Below are positions 28,098 to 36,388 of a stretch of 64,000 bases of DNA, piece after piece. The position numbers were made by a program, and so were the translations under genes. How positions within the stretch are numbered: position 1 is the first letter of the stretch; the number at the start of each line of letters is the position of its first letter. The stretch comes from Candidatus Melainabacteria bacterium (lineage in GTDB: Bacteria > Cyanobacteriota > Vampirovibrionia > Obscuribacterales > Obscuribacteraceae), in assembly GCA_016699165.1 (NCBI GenBank), contig CP064963.1, forward strand, positions 1,240,001 to 1,304,000, given 5' to 3'. Below the pieces are notes generated by a model. It was not told where the DNA came from and ran no database searches. It was given only the letters and a program-made list of their open reading frames with translations.

Positions 28098-29291
28098 TTA
28101 CGGCTTAGAATGAGGCTTTCCAGAAGACAAAGAATTAAGTTCTGGTAAGATATCATGAGCTTTAGATGGATTAAACCACTTTAAGCTATTTGAGTGGACG
28201 ATTAGTTCGTTCAAAATTTCCATAGACTGCTCAGTCCGTCCATATCCAGACAAAGTCAAAGCCTTTCTTAAAAGCGGGTCTCCGTATCCGGGCGCAAGTT
28301 CTATCGCTTTATTCAAAAGATCGATTGCTTCGCTTTCATCATCTTTAGATTGAAATCGATCAGCAAAAGCCTCAGCTTTTAAAGTCAACGCGTGTGCATA
28401 AACAAGCTGATCATTTTGATTTGAGTTTGAAGTCGAATCAATTACATAATTGCAGTGCTCTAAAGCTTTGGTGGGAAAATCTTTTTCCAGCTCAATCTCA
28501 GCTAATACCAGTCTGGCTTGGTGGTAATTTTTATCAATCTCAAGACACTTCTTGATTGTTTGTCTTGCAAGAGAATATTCATTAGCTGTGGCATAAAATA
28601 AAGCAAGCTCATAATAATTTGCAGCGCTGGCATCTTTACTTATTGCGTCTTTCAATTCACTCTCTTTTTCCACCCACTCTGGATTGGTTTTCTTTTTGTA
28701 CCATCGAGTTGTAAATTTGCTTTTAGCAATAAACAAAGCAATAGCAATTAGTCCCAAATGCACAGAGACTACTATTGGGAAAGTTTGCGAATCTGTGTGC
28801 TTATAAATTTTGAAGAAATCACCTTCTTTATCGAAGTCGAAAAGTGGCAATAGCACCAGACTAAAGCCGAAATTAAACAAAGCGGCATAAGTCCAGAATG
28901 TTATCACCGCTGGTGACTTTTCTATGTAAGCGAGAAAAAGAAAAACAAAGCCAAAAAAACATTCAATACCTGGTCCGCTTGCACTGATAATGATTTGTTG
29001 AATATCGTTGAAACCTCGATCTGGTACTACGGCTCCAGACCAAACTCCATATCTGACTTCCTGAATTCCGCCACCAAAATATATGATTGCAGCAGCATGT
29101 CCACATTCGTGAAAAGCAGTCATTATCGGCTGAATGCAAAACAAGTTCATTCTAACAAGCATAGAACGATCAAAGCGAGAAACCGAATCATCGAAAAGCC
29201 TAGAGCGCTGCTCCCATGTTTCCTTCAGCACAAAAAACAACATCGGAAGCCATATGTAAAATTGAAAATTCAGCTCTAGATCTGAAAACAA
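28098..29291 (-). CDS. M50-like site-2 protease homologue with TPR domain
   Basis: A 397-residue membrane protein. The zinc motif HECGH is in TAFHECGHAAAIIYFGGG near residue 61, inside a hydrophobic helix as in M50 site-2 proteases. A second helix pair ends in LLPLFDFDKEGDFF, which may play the part of the usual NPDG motif; that equation is inference. The C-terminal half, after residue 200, is cytoplasmic and carries TPR-like repeats. The start is TTG 29291, three bases after the tatC stop, with GGGAG in the tatC end as ribosome binding site, so it is coupled to tatC. Confidence 0.75.
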   Translation of the reverse strand: MFSDLELNFQFYIWLPMLFFVLKETWEQRSRLFDDSVSRFDRSMLVRMNLFCIQPIMTAFHECGHAAAIIYFGGGIQEVRYGVWSGAVVPDRGFNDIQQIIISASGPGIECFFGFVFLFLAYIEKSPAVITFWTYAALFNFGFSLVLLPLFDFDKEGDFFKIYKHTDSQTFPIVVSVHLGLIAIALFIAKSKFTTRWYKKKTNPEWVEKESELKDAISKDASAANYYELALFYATANEYSLARQTIKKCLEIDKNYHQARLVLAEIELEKDFPTKALEHCNYVIDSTSNSNQNDQLVYAHALTLKAEAFADRFQSKDDESEAIDLLNKAIELAPGYGDPLLRKALTLSGYGRTEQSMEILNELIVHSNSLKWFNPSKAHDILPELNSLSSGKPHSKP

Positions 29292-29294
29292 ATT

Positions 29295-30140
29295 CTATCT
29301 CCCAAATATTTTGAGCAAGACTACAGTAATTGAATAAAGCCCAATCAAAGCTCCCATCACCATAAACATGGAAAAGGCAGTGGGGTCAGGTGTAATTACC
29401 AATGCCACTACAGAGGCACCAAAAACGGCATAGCGCCAGTATTTTATAAGCTTGTCTGAATCGACTAAACCAGTAAAAGACAAAGCGAACAAAACAATGG
29501 GCAACTGAAAACAAAGTCCCATATATAAAAGGATGCTCGAAACAAGCGAAATATAAAAATCCAATCGTTGATTTATAACGGTGACGCCAGCACTAAAGCT
29601 AGTGAAAAAATGCATCATTGGTGGCAACAAGAAATAATAGGCAAAGGCGACACCACAAACAAATAATATGGGTCCACCTACCAAGGCGGGCGCGATTATT
29701 TGTTTTTCCTTGTTAGTAAGACCCGGTGCTACGAAGCGACAGACCTCATACAGAATAAAAGGCGACGAAATTACAATTCCTATATAAAATGCCACTTTGC
29801 AAAAAACGACAATTGGCTCTTCCACAGATAAAGCCTGGAATTTTATGTCGCCTGCAGGTCGTTCAAGAAAACGCAAAACGTCTTTGGTAACAAAACAGGC
29901 AATACCAAATCCGGCGGCAATATAAAACAAACTGCGAATGAGTCTTGCTCTAAGTTCGTCTAAATGATCGACCAGCGTCATTGTATGATCGCCGTCGAAT
30001 AGCTGATCGAGGCGACTTTTCTCTGGAATTATTTCATCCTCGTCTTCTTTTTCTTTTTCTTTCTCTAATTCGCCTTTAGCTTCAATAACTTCTTCGACGA
30101 TTTCTTCTTCTTTTTCTTCTTCCTTAACCGGGTCAGACAT
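29295..30140 (-). CDS. tatC: Sec-independent translocase subunit TatC
   Basis: Core subunit of the twin-arginine translocase in the inner membrane. It has about six helices and the family motifs TLVDHLDELRARLI, VAPGLTNKEK and ALVITPDPTAFSMFM. The ATG at 30140 (MSDPVKEEE) overlaps the end of the methyltransferase gene by eight bases; a TTG farther upstream is open but less likely. The first 45 residues are an unusual acidic tail of Glu, Lys and Asp. tatA/tatB are not in the window. Confidence 0.94.
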   Translation of the reverse strand: MSDPVKEEEKEEEIVEEVIEAKGELEKEKEKEDEDEIIPEKSRLDQLFDGDHTMTLVDHLDELRARLIRSLFYIAAGFGIACFVTKDVLRFLERPAGDIKFQALSVEEPIVVFCKVAFYIGIVISSPFILYEVCRFVAPGLTNKEKQIIAPALVGGPILFVCGVAFAYYFLLPPMMHFFTSFSAGVTVINQRLDFYISLVSSILLYMGLCFQLPIVLFALSFTGLVDSDKLIKYWRYAVFGASVVALVITPDPTAFSMFMVMGALIGLYSITVVLLKIFGR

Positions 30141-30963
30141 AATTCCAACCTCTCTGTCTTGAAGTTTCATATAAAGCCATTGCGCACGAGCTTGCTACAT
30201 TGAGCGACTCGCTAGCTTTGTTCATCGGTATGTATGCTTTAATGTCTGCCAAATCTTGGCTTGATTTATTCAGTCCATTCCCTTCATTGCCAAAAACCAG
30301 AGCACATGCGTCTTTTAAATCTATCTGGTCTAAACTTTTCGATGCCACTGGACTTAATGCCACCACATTTAGTTTGTGATTTTTGCATGCGCTAACTGCT
30401 TGCTCATAAGTCAAATTCAAAACAAAAGGCATTTGAAATAATGCACCACTTGCACCGCGCACCACTTTGGGATTAAACGGATCGACACACCCTTTGGTCA
30501 TGATCATGCCAGAAACACCCATTGCAAGCGCCGACCTAATCATGGTGCCCATATTGCCCGGGTCTTGAATGCCATCAAGAATTAAAATCAATGGTGTTTC
30601 GCTAGTAAACATCACATCAATATTATGCGATGGTGCTTTGAGCACTGCCAAAACGCTTGCTTCTGGCGGATTCTCCAACGTAGAAATGGGCTGGAAAAGC
30701 GCGTCGTCCACAATAGTGATCGACATTTTTTCCAACCCATTATCAATTAATAGAGTCTCTAAATCGGCTTGCTCTCGAGCTTGATAAAAGCTTTTGCTAA
30801 TTATCACGCTAGAAATTGACGCACCCTTTGCCAGAGCTTCTTCAATCAGTTTGCGACCTTCAGCAATGAAAAGGCAATGTTCTTGCCGACCTTGCTTAGT
30901 GTGCAAGCTGCGTACTTTTTTTAGAAGCGGATTGGATGCACTCGCAACCGAGACAAAATCCAT
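30133..30963 (-). CDS. TrmH/SpoU-family RNA methyltransferase
   Basis: A knotted SpoU-class methyltransferase of 276 residues that methylates 2'-O-ribose in rRNA or tRNA. The N-terminal substrate-binding domain covers about residues 1-95. The catalytic knot motifs are LDGIQDPGNMGTMIRSA, VFGNEGNGL and IPMNKASESLNVASSCAMALYE. The exact target base cannot be told. It starts nine bases after rplT and overlaps tatC, continuing the ribosomal operon. An rlmB- or tsnR-like role is likely. Confidence 0.92.
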   Translation of the reverse strand: MDFVSVASASNPLLKKVRSLHTKQGRQEHCLFIAEGRKLIEEALAKGASISSVIISKSFYQAREQADLETLLIDNGLEKMSITIVDDALFQPISTLENPPEASVLAVLKAPSHNIDVMFTSETPLILILDGIQDPGNMGTMIRSALAMGVSGMIMTKGCVDPFNPKVVRGASGALFQMPFVLNLTYEQAVSACKNHKLNVVALSPVASKSLDQIDLKDACALVFGNEGNGLNKSSQDLADIKAYIPMNKASESLNVASSCAMALYETSRQRGWNYV

Positions 30964-30971
30964 CGGTAAGG

Positions 30972-31352
30972 TTATTTAACCTTAGCCGGGGCCTTTGCCT
31001 TCATTTGTTCAGAAGCGATATCAACCAATTTTTTGAAAGCGTCTTTGTCGGCGATTGCCATTTCAGAAAGCATTTTGCGGTTGATTTGCACTTCTGCTTT
31101 CATCAAAGCATTCATAAAGCGACTGTAACTCATCCCGTGCTGACGGCAAGCGGCGTTGATACGTGTAATCCAAAGACGACGGTAGTCGCGCTTTTTCTTA
31201 CGTCTATCACGATAGGCATTTCTCCATGCCTTCATGATTGTTTGGTTAGCGGCGATGAACAATTTGGAGTTCGAACCGCGGAAACCTTTAGCGTACTTGA
31301 GGATCTTTTTGTGTCTTGCTCTCAAGACACTTCCTCTTTTTACTCTGGCCAT
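30972..31352 (-). CDS. rplT: 50S ribosomal protein L20
   Basis: A 126-residue protein of the large subunit needed early in assembly. The family core is clear: MARVKRGSVLRARHKKILK, GFRGSNSKLF, RNAYRDRRKKKRDYRRLWI and YSRFMNALM. It follows rpmI by about 94 bases on the minus strand. In many bacteria L20 represses the infC-rpmI-rplT operon by binding the leader; I did not identify that site. Start is ATG 31352. Confidence 0.98.
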   Translation of the reverse strand: MARVKRGSVLRARHKKILKYAKGFRGSNSKLFIAANQTIMKAWRNAYRDRRKKKRDYRRLWITRINAACRQHGMSYSRFMNALMKAEVQINRKMLSEMAIADKDAFKKLVDIASEQMKAKAPAKVK

Positions 31353-31446
31353 TACTCTCTCCTACTTTACATAAGTCGAACATTTTGCCAGCCGTCGGGG
31401 AGGAGTTTTTTCCCTTAGACAAGGCTATATGGACTTTACTTGGGTC

Positions 31447-31656
31447 TTAACGAAGATATTTTTTGTATGGAAACATCGACAATACGTGTTTTTCAACGTC
31501 TTTGTGAACGGCAGACCATCCACGCAACTTGACTTTGACGCTTGGTGACATCCATTCGTTGATGTGCCTTGTACCGGATTGCTTGCGCAATATTTTGCCG
31601 GTGCCCGTTATTTTGAATCTGCGAGCGGCAGCTTTGTTGGTTTTCATCTTTGGCAT
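31447..31656 (-). CDS. rpmI: 50S ribosomal protein L35
   Basis: A small basic large-subunit protein of about 69 residues: MPKMKTNKAAARRFKITGTG, the conserved RHINEWMSP variant region and a basic tail. ATG 31656 is chosen because MPKMKT is the universal start and AGGA lies ten bases upstream. The frame stays open for 11 more codons upstream, but that extension is unlikely. Confidence 0.97.
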   Translation of the reverse strand: MPKMKTNKAAARRFKITGTGKILRKQSGTRHINEWMSPSVKVKLRGWSAVHKDVEKHVLSMFPYKKYLR

Positions 31657-31796
31657 AGATTTTATTCCTGAGATCAATTGATCAATCAAATGACGACTAT
31701 CTCCAGGGGAGACAGGCGAAACAGAGATAATAGCATTATTTCTAGATTTACAGTGTATATAGGCTTTTCGAAACTTAACCAGGCGAATAGACGAAT

Positions 31797-32345
31797 CTAT
31801 TTACGTGGCGAAATTGGCGAAATAATCATGATGACGTTCTTGCCTTCGATTCGAGGCTCTCGGTCGAGCGCTCCTAGAGCTTCAAGCTCTTTGGCGAATT
31901 TGTTCATCAAATCAAGTGCCATGCCTGAGTGCTGCATTTCGCGCCCTCGAAGCATGATGACTACTTTCACTTTATCTCCATGCGAAAGAAATTCTTCCGC
32001 TTTTCGATACTTGACTTGGTAGTCGTGCTCTTCAATTTTGTAACGCATCTTGAGTTCTTTGACATCGGCTGAGTGTTGCTTCTTCTTAGCTTCACGGCCT
32101 TTTTTGTCTAGATCATATTTATAGCGACCGTAGTCCATTATTTTGGCTACAGGCGGGTTGGCATCAGGCTGAACCAGAAACAAATCCAAACCCTTTTCAC
32201 GGGCTCTTTGTAAAGCCTCTCGTGTATTAACAACACCAACTTGAGCACCTTCTTCGTCAATTAGCCTGACTTCGCGCACTCGAATTCTTTCATTCAAGGG
32301 GGGTAGCTCACGTTTTTGGTCCATGCGACGCGGATCTGTAACCAA
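31797..32345 (-). CDS. infC: Translation initiation factor IF-3
   Basis: IF-3 of 182 residues prevents premature 30S-50S joining and checks the start codon. The N-terminal domain has LPPLNERIRVREVRLIDEEG and the C-terminal domain KIEEHDYQVKYRKAEEF. The start appears to be TTG at 32345, with a strong GAGAGGTG five bases away; an ATG seven codons later has no ribosome binding site. A non-AUG start is typical of infC and allows IF-3 to repress its own synthesis; TTG is inference here, not the usual AUU. It precedes rpmI and rplT. Confidence 0.96.
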   Translation of the reverse strand: MVTDPRRMDQKRELPPLNERIRVREVRLIDEEGAQVGVVNTREALQRAREKGLDLFLVQPDANPPVAKIMDYGRYKYDLDKKGREAKKKQHSADVKELKMRYKIEEHDYQVKYRKAEEFLSHGDKVKVVIMLRGREMQHSGMALDLMNKFAKELEALGALDREPRIEGKNVIMIISPISPRK

Positions 32346-32376
32346 TTACACCTCTCATTAACTAAGTAGATTTATC

Positions 32377-32459
32377 TGCCGAAGGTGGGACTTGAACCCA
32401 CAAGAGCTTGCGCTCACTACGCCCTGAACGTAGCGTGTTTGCCATTTCACCACTTCGGC
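32377..32459 (-). tRNA. tRNA-Leu (anticodon CAG)
   Basis: On the minus strand the acceptor pair is GCCGAAG with CTTCGGC, and the anticodon stem CTACG/CGTAG holds the loop TTCAGGG, giving anticodon CAG. A long variable arm (class II, as in Leu) contains the small stem GAGC/GCTC. The T arm is GTGGG-TTCAAGT-CCCAC. The 3' CCA is not encoded. It lies between infC and rpsR in the ribosomal cluster. Confidence 0.95.
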
Positions 32460-32515
32460 CCGTAATGCAATATTACAATAAATCTGCTTTTGGATATTCA
32501 GAATTCTGCCTGATT

Positions 32516-32785
32516 CTAGGAATCTGACATGTAAGGAAGCAGGGCGATGTCGCGGCAGCGCTTGATAGCCAATGTCAACTCGCGTTGATGCACAGCACAG
32601 TTGCCGGAGATGCGACGGGGAAGAATTTTGCCGCGCTCGGTAACGTACTTTCTCAAACGAATTGGGTCTTTGAAATCAATATATCTTTCTCTCTCTTCGC
32701 GCTCGCCACAGAATGTGCAAGGCTTGTGACGTCTCATTTGGCCGCCTTTCATACCGCCGCCTGAGGAAAAATTAGGTTTCATCAT
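32516..32785 (-). CDS. rpsR: 30S ribosomal protein S18
   Basis: A small-subunit protein of 89 residues: CTFCGEREERERYIDFKDP, LRKYVTERGKILPRRISG and HQRELTLAIKRCRDIALLPY are S18 hallmarks. The Gly-rich N-terminus is extended by about 15 residues. It carries two zinc-type cysteines. It pairs with S6 on the ribosome, whose gene is two genes upstream. Start is ATG 32785; AGGA is about ten bases upstream. Confidence 0.97.
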   Translation of the reverse strand: MMKPNFSSGGGMKGGQMRRHKPCTFCGEREERERYIDFKDPIRLRKYVTERGKILPRRISGNCAVHQRELTLAIKRCRDIALLPYMSDS

Positions 32786-32810
32786 GATTTAAATGTCCTT
32801 TAAAATTTAC

Positions 32811-33266
32811 TTAGAATGGAATTTCGTCTTCGGCGAAGATGGCATCCAAATCTTCAGCTCCAGATTTTTTGGAAGGCGCGCCTGCTCGGCTGAGCGCTTC
32901 CACTTTCTGACTTGGAGCCTGTGAAACGCCAGCTTGTAGAGCTTGACCGGTTCCCAGATTCTCAACTGAAACAGCATCGATTTCTATGTCTTTTCTTTTT
33001 TGGCCTTCAGCCGTAGTGAAGTTGTTGATTTGCAATCTGCCATCAACAGCTACGGTGTCACCCTTTTGCAATTCGGTCGAACAACGCTCAGCCAGGTCGC
33101 GCCATGTAATGACTTTGACCAGTGCGGTTTCGTTGGGTTGACCTTGTCTTGGTGTGGGGTTGACTGCAATGAAAAACTCAGTCACAGCCACATTTGTATT
33201 GGGTGTGAAGCGTTTTTCTGGAGCTTTGACCACTTGACCGGAAATAACGATTTTGCTGATGCTCAT
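32811..33266 (-). CDS. ssb: Single-stranded DNA-binding protein
   Basis: A 151-residue SSB with an OB fold (roughly 1-105: KIVISGQVVKAPEKRFTP, VITWRDLAERCSTELQKGDTV) and an acidic C-terminal tip ending in AEDEIPF, which recruits repair proteins. It lies between rpsF and rpsR as in many bacteria. Length is slightly short but complete. Confidence 0.95.
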   Translation of the reverse strand: MSISKIVISGQVVKAPEKRFTPNTNVAVTEFFIAVNPTPRQGQPNETALVKVITWRDLAERCSTELQKGDTVAVDGRLQINNFTTAEGQKRKDIEIDAVSVENLGTGQALQAGVSQAPSQKVEALSRAGAPSKKSGAEDLDAIFAEDEIPF

Positions 33267-33281
33267 ATTCGCGCCTCTATC

Positions 33282-33608
33282 TTAAGAAGTAATCTCGGCT
33301 GCCACTGGGGGAACGCTCACAATGATTGAGCGAATGATTTCTTCAGAGATGGTCATCATGCGTTTGATAGCAGCGATTGCATCTGGCTTGGCTTCGAAAA
33401 TGGTGCTGACGTAATAGCCGTCACGCATTTTTTTTACTTCGTAAGCAAGACGTTTTCTGCCTTTCTTGTCAGTCATTTTGATTGCACAACCTTCTTTGGT
33501 CATGAATTCTTCGACTACCTTAATGACGTTATCCAATCCATCTTCATCGAGGGTTGGACGCACGATGTACACTGTCTCGTACAAATTTATTTTGTCTGGT
33601 TGTGGCAT
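33282..33608 (-). CDS. rpsF: 30S ribosomal protein S6
   Basis: A small-subunit protein of about 108 residues, with NLYETVYIVRPTLDEDGL, the DKKGRKRLAYEVKKMRDGYY core and an EIIRSIIV end. ATG 33608 is chosen because it matches the family start and has AAGGG seven bases upstream; the longer frame would add 31 odd residues. The leader hairpin at 33616-33656 includes that ribosome binding site. First gene of the rpsF-ssb-rpsR group. Confidence 0.97.
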   Translation of the reverse strand: MPQPDKINLYETVYIVRPTLDEDGLDNVIKVVEEFMTKEGCAIKMTDKKGRKRLAYEVKKMRDGYYVSTIFEAKPDAIAAIKRMMTISEEIIRSIIVSVPPVAAEITS

Positions 33609-33615
33609 ATTTTTA

Positions 33616-33656
33616 CCCTTTCGGTCATGTGGCCTGTCACCTACGACAGGCAAGGG
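33616..33656 (-). promoter_or_regulatory. rpsF leader, candidate S6:S18-binding motif
   Basis: In minus-strand RNA order: CCCTT, a 7-bp stem GCCTGTC/GACAGGC with loop GTAGGT, an 11-base bulge CACATGACCGA, then AAGGG closing on CCCTT. A two-stem element with a CCG-containing bulge matches what is known of the rpsF autoregulatory motif bound by S6 and S18. The closing AAGGG is also the ribosome binding site of rpsF, so binding would block translation. Confidence 0.65.
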
Positions 33657-33800
33657 AGTAACGTATATTGCCCGCCTGCGGCGAAACCGCAAAGTGAGCA
33701 ATGGCCTGCTATAAAGCAGACAGAGCGTGATTCTACCATGTTGGAATCTTTCTATAGGTAGTACAATTACATATTAGACAAAATTTCAATGTGATTCTTA

Positions 33801-34820
33801 ATGAAACAGACAAGTCCCCTGCCAAGAACTAGCCCCGGTATACGCCTGGTTTTAGGCGTTGGGTCAGCTCTTGCGCTTTTGCTTTGCAATCTTAGCAATG
33901 ACGCCAGGGCTCAAATGCCTAATCAACCATTTATAAATCCACAAATGGCGCAGCAACAGCAGCCTTATCGCGGCATGGGATTTCCTGCACCAAATGCAAT
34001 ACCACAAGCAAATCAGAATTTTAATATCTGGAAAGCATTTCTTCCTCGTCACATCCCAATTGGCACCGTACTTTCAGGCAATATCGATAAGACTTTGTCT
34101 TCAGTCAAAAGTAAACCAGGAGATCTTTTTGCCATAAATCTGAGCGAGCCTCTCATGGTCGAAGGGCTAGAGATGGTCCCGCCTGGCTCTCGCATTCTGG
34201 GTTCTATTTTGCATGTATCTCCAGCCAAATTTCAAAAACACGGAACACCTGGACAAATAGATGTGGCCTTGCAAACACTCATTTTTCCAGACGGCAGTCA
34301 CACTCCATTTTTTGGTTTCATTGATTACAATCCGTCTTATGGCAATGGTTTCGATTCTGTGTCACCAGCCAAGGTGCGTCATTCAGGCACAAGCTGGAGC
34401 GATTACGGTAACCAGGTAAAGGGCATGGTTGGCTCCTTTGGCCAAGGCGTCGCCTGGGTGCACAATAATAGAATGTTGGGCAAAGAATTTACGATGGCAG
34501 AAGGGCAGCTTCTTTCAATCAAAACAAACAGAATGATTGATCTTTCTAAAATGGAAAGACCTCCAGCATCTCTGCAAGCAAACCAACAAAATATGGCACC
34601 GCGCACACCAGGACTGGCAGGTCACGATCCAGATTTTCATTACTATGCCGGTCCTAATCAAAATCCTAATGCGATGAATGGTCCGGCACCAGTGCCAGCA
34701 CCGCCTCCAGACAACAGCATTTTTGACGCACCAATAGATGGTGGCACTCGCACTCCAGGAGTGATCCCTGGGTTCAATCAAGTTCCCGGACCAGGTCCAC
34801 AAGCAGGCGATCCGTTCTAG
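33801..34820 (+). CDS. Hypothetical exported protein, Pro/Gln/Asn-rich
   Basis: This 339-residue protein has a signal peptide near residues 15-37 (LVLGVGSALALLLCNL). A low-complexity stretch precedes a beta-rich domain of about residues 85-230: GTVLSGNIDKTLSS, KPGDLFAINL and PPGSRILGSILHV. That resembles the beta-sandwich seen in TrbI/VirB10-like secreted proteins, but only in general pattern. The C-terminal 100 residues are Pro/Gly/Asn-rich. No neighbouring secretion genes. It converges on the RD-repeat protein with two hairpins between. Confidence 0.75.
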   Translation: MKQTSPLPRTSPGIRLVLGVGSALALLLCNLSNDARAQMPNQPFINPQMAQQQQPYRGMGFPAPNAIPQANQNFNIWKAFLPRHIPIGTVLSGNIDKTLSSVKSKPGDLFAINLSEPLMVEGLEMVPPGSRILGSILHVSPAKFQKHGTPGQIDVALQTLIFPDGSHTPFFGFIDYNPSYGNGFDSVSPAKVRHSGTSWSDYGNQVKGMVGSFGQGVAWVHNNRMLGKEFTMAEGQLLSIKTNRMIDLSKMERPPASLQANQQNMAPRTPGLAGHDPDFHYYAGPNQNPNAMNGPAPVPAPPPDNSIFDAPIDGGTRTPGVIPGFNQVPGPGPQAGDPF

Positions 34821-34870
34821 TCTAGTGCCGAAAATCTAACATCGTTTTGAGTGTCTATTCAATTCGTTTT

Positions 34871-34900
34871 CGCGGAGCGCTTAGCGCTAAGCGCTCCGCG
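34871..34900. repeat. Perfect 30-base palindrome, probable bidirectional terminator
   Basis: A perfect inverted repeat with arms CGCGGAGCGCTTAGC and its complement and no spacer. It lies between convergent genes ending at 34820 and 34971. As RNA it forms a long GC-rich hairpin usable from either side, but the following T-run is weak. Confidence 0.7.
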
Positions 34901-34927
34901 CTCAACGAAACTGATCCTGACTACTTT

Positions 34928-34951
34928 GGTGTCGAAGGCCGGCCTTCGGCA
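34928..34951. repeat. Second palindrome in the same convergent gap
   Basis: The central 16 bases CGAAGGCC/GGCCTTCG are perfect and the outer GTG/CAC extend it with one mismatch, giving about 24 bases. A copy of the outer part, TAGTGCCGAA, appears at about 34823-34832 just after the upstream gene, complementary to TTCGGCACTA here, so the two could also pair at long range. Confidence 0.6.
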
Positions 34952-34970
34952 CTAAGTACTATTTTGAAAA

Positions 34971-36233
34971 CTAGTCGTCTTTGCCTTGTTGCTGAGTAGC
35001 CATTCGATACTCAGAAAGATGACGCCATCCCTGGTGCAAAATTAGCTGGTAGGCATAAATTTGCTCAAGCCAACGACGCTCGCCTTCGGGCAGATCAGGG
35101 CGCTCCAAGCGACGCTTGAGTGAGCCTGTGATTTGTCTTGTATCTTCGATTGCTTTTCTGTAGCTTCTTACTTTTCGCATCAAACCACCAACCATCGGTT
35201 GATTGGTTGGACCTTGATGATTCAAAGCCGCTGCCGGAGCATTGAAATTAGTTTGTTCTGAATCGCGGTCACGATCGTTGCTACGATCACGCTCTGCGCT
35301 GCGATCTGGATTTCGATCTGCACCGCTATTTCTATCGCGGTCGTTGCCGCGCTCCCGATCATTGGTGCGATCACGATCGTTTCTGTCTCTTCGTTGCGGT
35401 CTATCTCTATCTTGACCTGGAGCTGGACGCTCGGTGCGCTCAGTGCGCTCAGTTGATTGCTCTTGATTCTGCTGTTGCTGGCTTGCCATCTTGCTTGCGG
35501 CTTGCTGAGCAATAGGATGTTGAATCACAGTTTTATGACGATCGCTGCCACCGCGTCTGCGTTCTTTACGCTTAGTGCGATAACAATCAAGACAGTCTCT
35601 CAACTTAGGATTCATGTGTTCGAAAACTTTGCTGCAAGTTTGACAAGTTAGTGAGTGTTTGACTCGACCTTCTTTGTCGCCTAGTGCGTCTCCGTTTTCG
35701 CCACCTTCGCCATTTTCGCTGCCTTCGCCGTTTTCTGCGCTTTCGCTATCTTCTGATTCTTGTTGAGCAGAATCGCTTGATTCTTCTTTTTTAGATTCAA
35801 TTCGGCGAGCGGCATAAGATGGTTTGGCCTTTGGCTCTTCTTCTTCAGAGTCGCTTTCAGCTTCTGCTTCTTCTTCCTCTTCGACATCTTCTGATTTGGA
35901 GCGAGTAGATTTAGATTCTATTCTTTTAGCTTTAGCCACCACTTTTTTCTTTTCAGCAGCTTTTTCAGGAGCGGCTGTGGCGGTGCCTGACTTGGCTCTC
36001 ATTTCTTCGAGAGTTTCCATCACTTTAGGATTGGTTAGACCGTCTTCTTTTAGACGTCTGACTTCTTTCAACTCTTCTAAAGCAGAGTCGGGAAGTACTT
36101 TGATACCGTTTGCATCGGTAGTTGTTTGAATATCGAATTCACTAAGATAACGTCTTATGGTGACACTGGTCACATTAAGATCTTTGGCTGCCTGGGCAAT
36201 CTTAGTGCCCTGCACTTTGGATGATTGGCGCAT
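34971..36233 (-). CDS. Modular HTH, zinc-ribbon and Arg/Asp-repeat protein
   Basis: About 420 residues from ATG 36233, which has AGGA seven bases upstream. N-terminal MerR-like helix-turn-helix (KIAQAAKDLNVTSVTIRRYL), then a Lys/Glu-rich acidic stretch, a zinc-ribbon candidate CQTCSKVF...CLDC about residues 205-225, a long Arg/Asp/Asn-rich repeat (RD, RN, DR pairs) about residues 250-335, and a conserved-looking helical end. The combination suggests binding to RNA or to an RNA-protein complex through the Arg/Asp repeat and DNA or RNA binding at the front. No family recognised as a whole. Confidence 0.75.
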   Translation of the reverse strand: MRQSSKVQGTKIAQAAKDLNVTSVTIRRYLSEFDIQTTTDANGIKVLPDSALEELKEVRRLKEDGLTNPKVMETLEEMRAKSGTATAAPEKAAEKKKVVAKAKRIESKSTRSKSEDVEEEEEAEAESDSEEEEPKAKPSYAARRIESKKEESSDSAQQESEDSESAENGEGSENGEGGENGDALGDKEGRVKHSLTCQTCSKVFEHMNPKLRDCLDCYRTKRKERRRGGSDRHKTVIQHPIAQQAASKMASQQQQNQEQSTERTERTERPAPGQDRDRPQRRDRNDRDRTNDRERGNDRDRNSGADRNPDRSAERDRSNDRDRDSEQTNFNAPAAALNHQGPTNQPMVGGLMRKVRSYRKAIEDTRQITGSLKRRLERPDLPEGERRWLEQIYAYQLILHQGWRHLSEYRMATQQQGKDD

Positions 36234-36388
36234 AAATTTTCCTGTTCGTTGACTATGGACCGCTATCGACATACTTGTTAGCTTAAAAGCTAATGAGCTA
36301 GCAACGCTCGACTGTTTGGATTGCGTCCTGCCTTAATAGTTAACATATATAAGGTTAGTTAGGCTTCCCTAACTACATTAATATTTGG

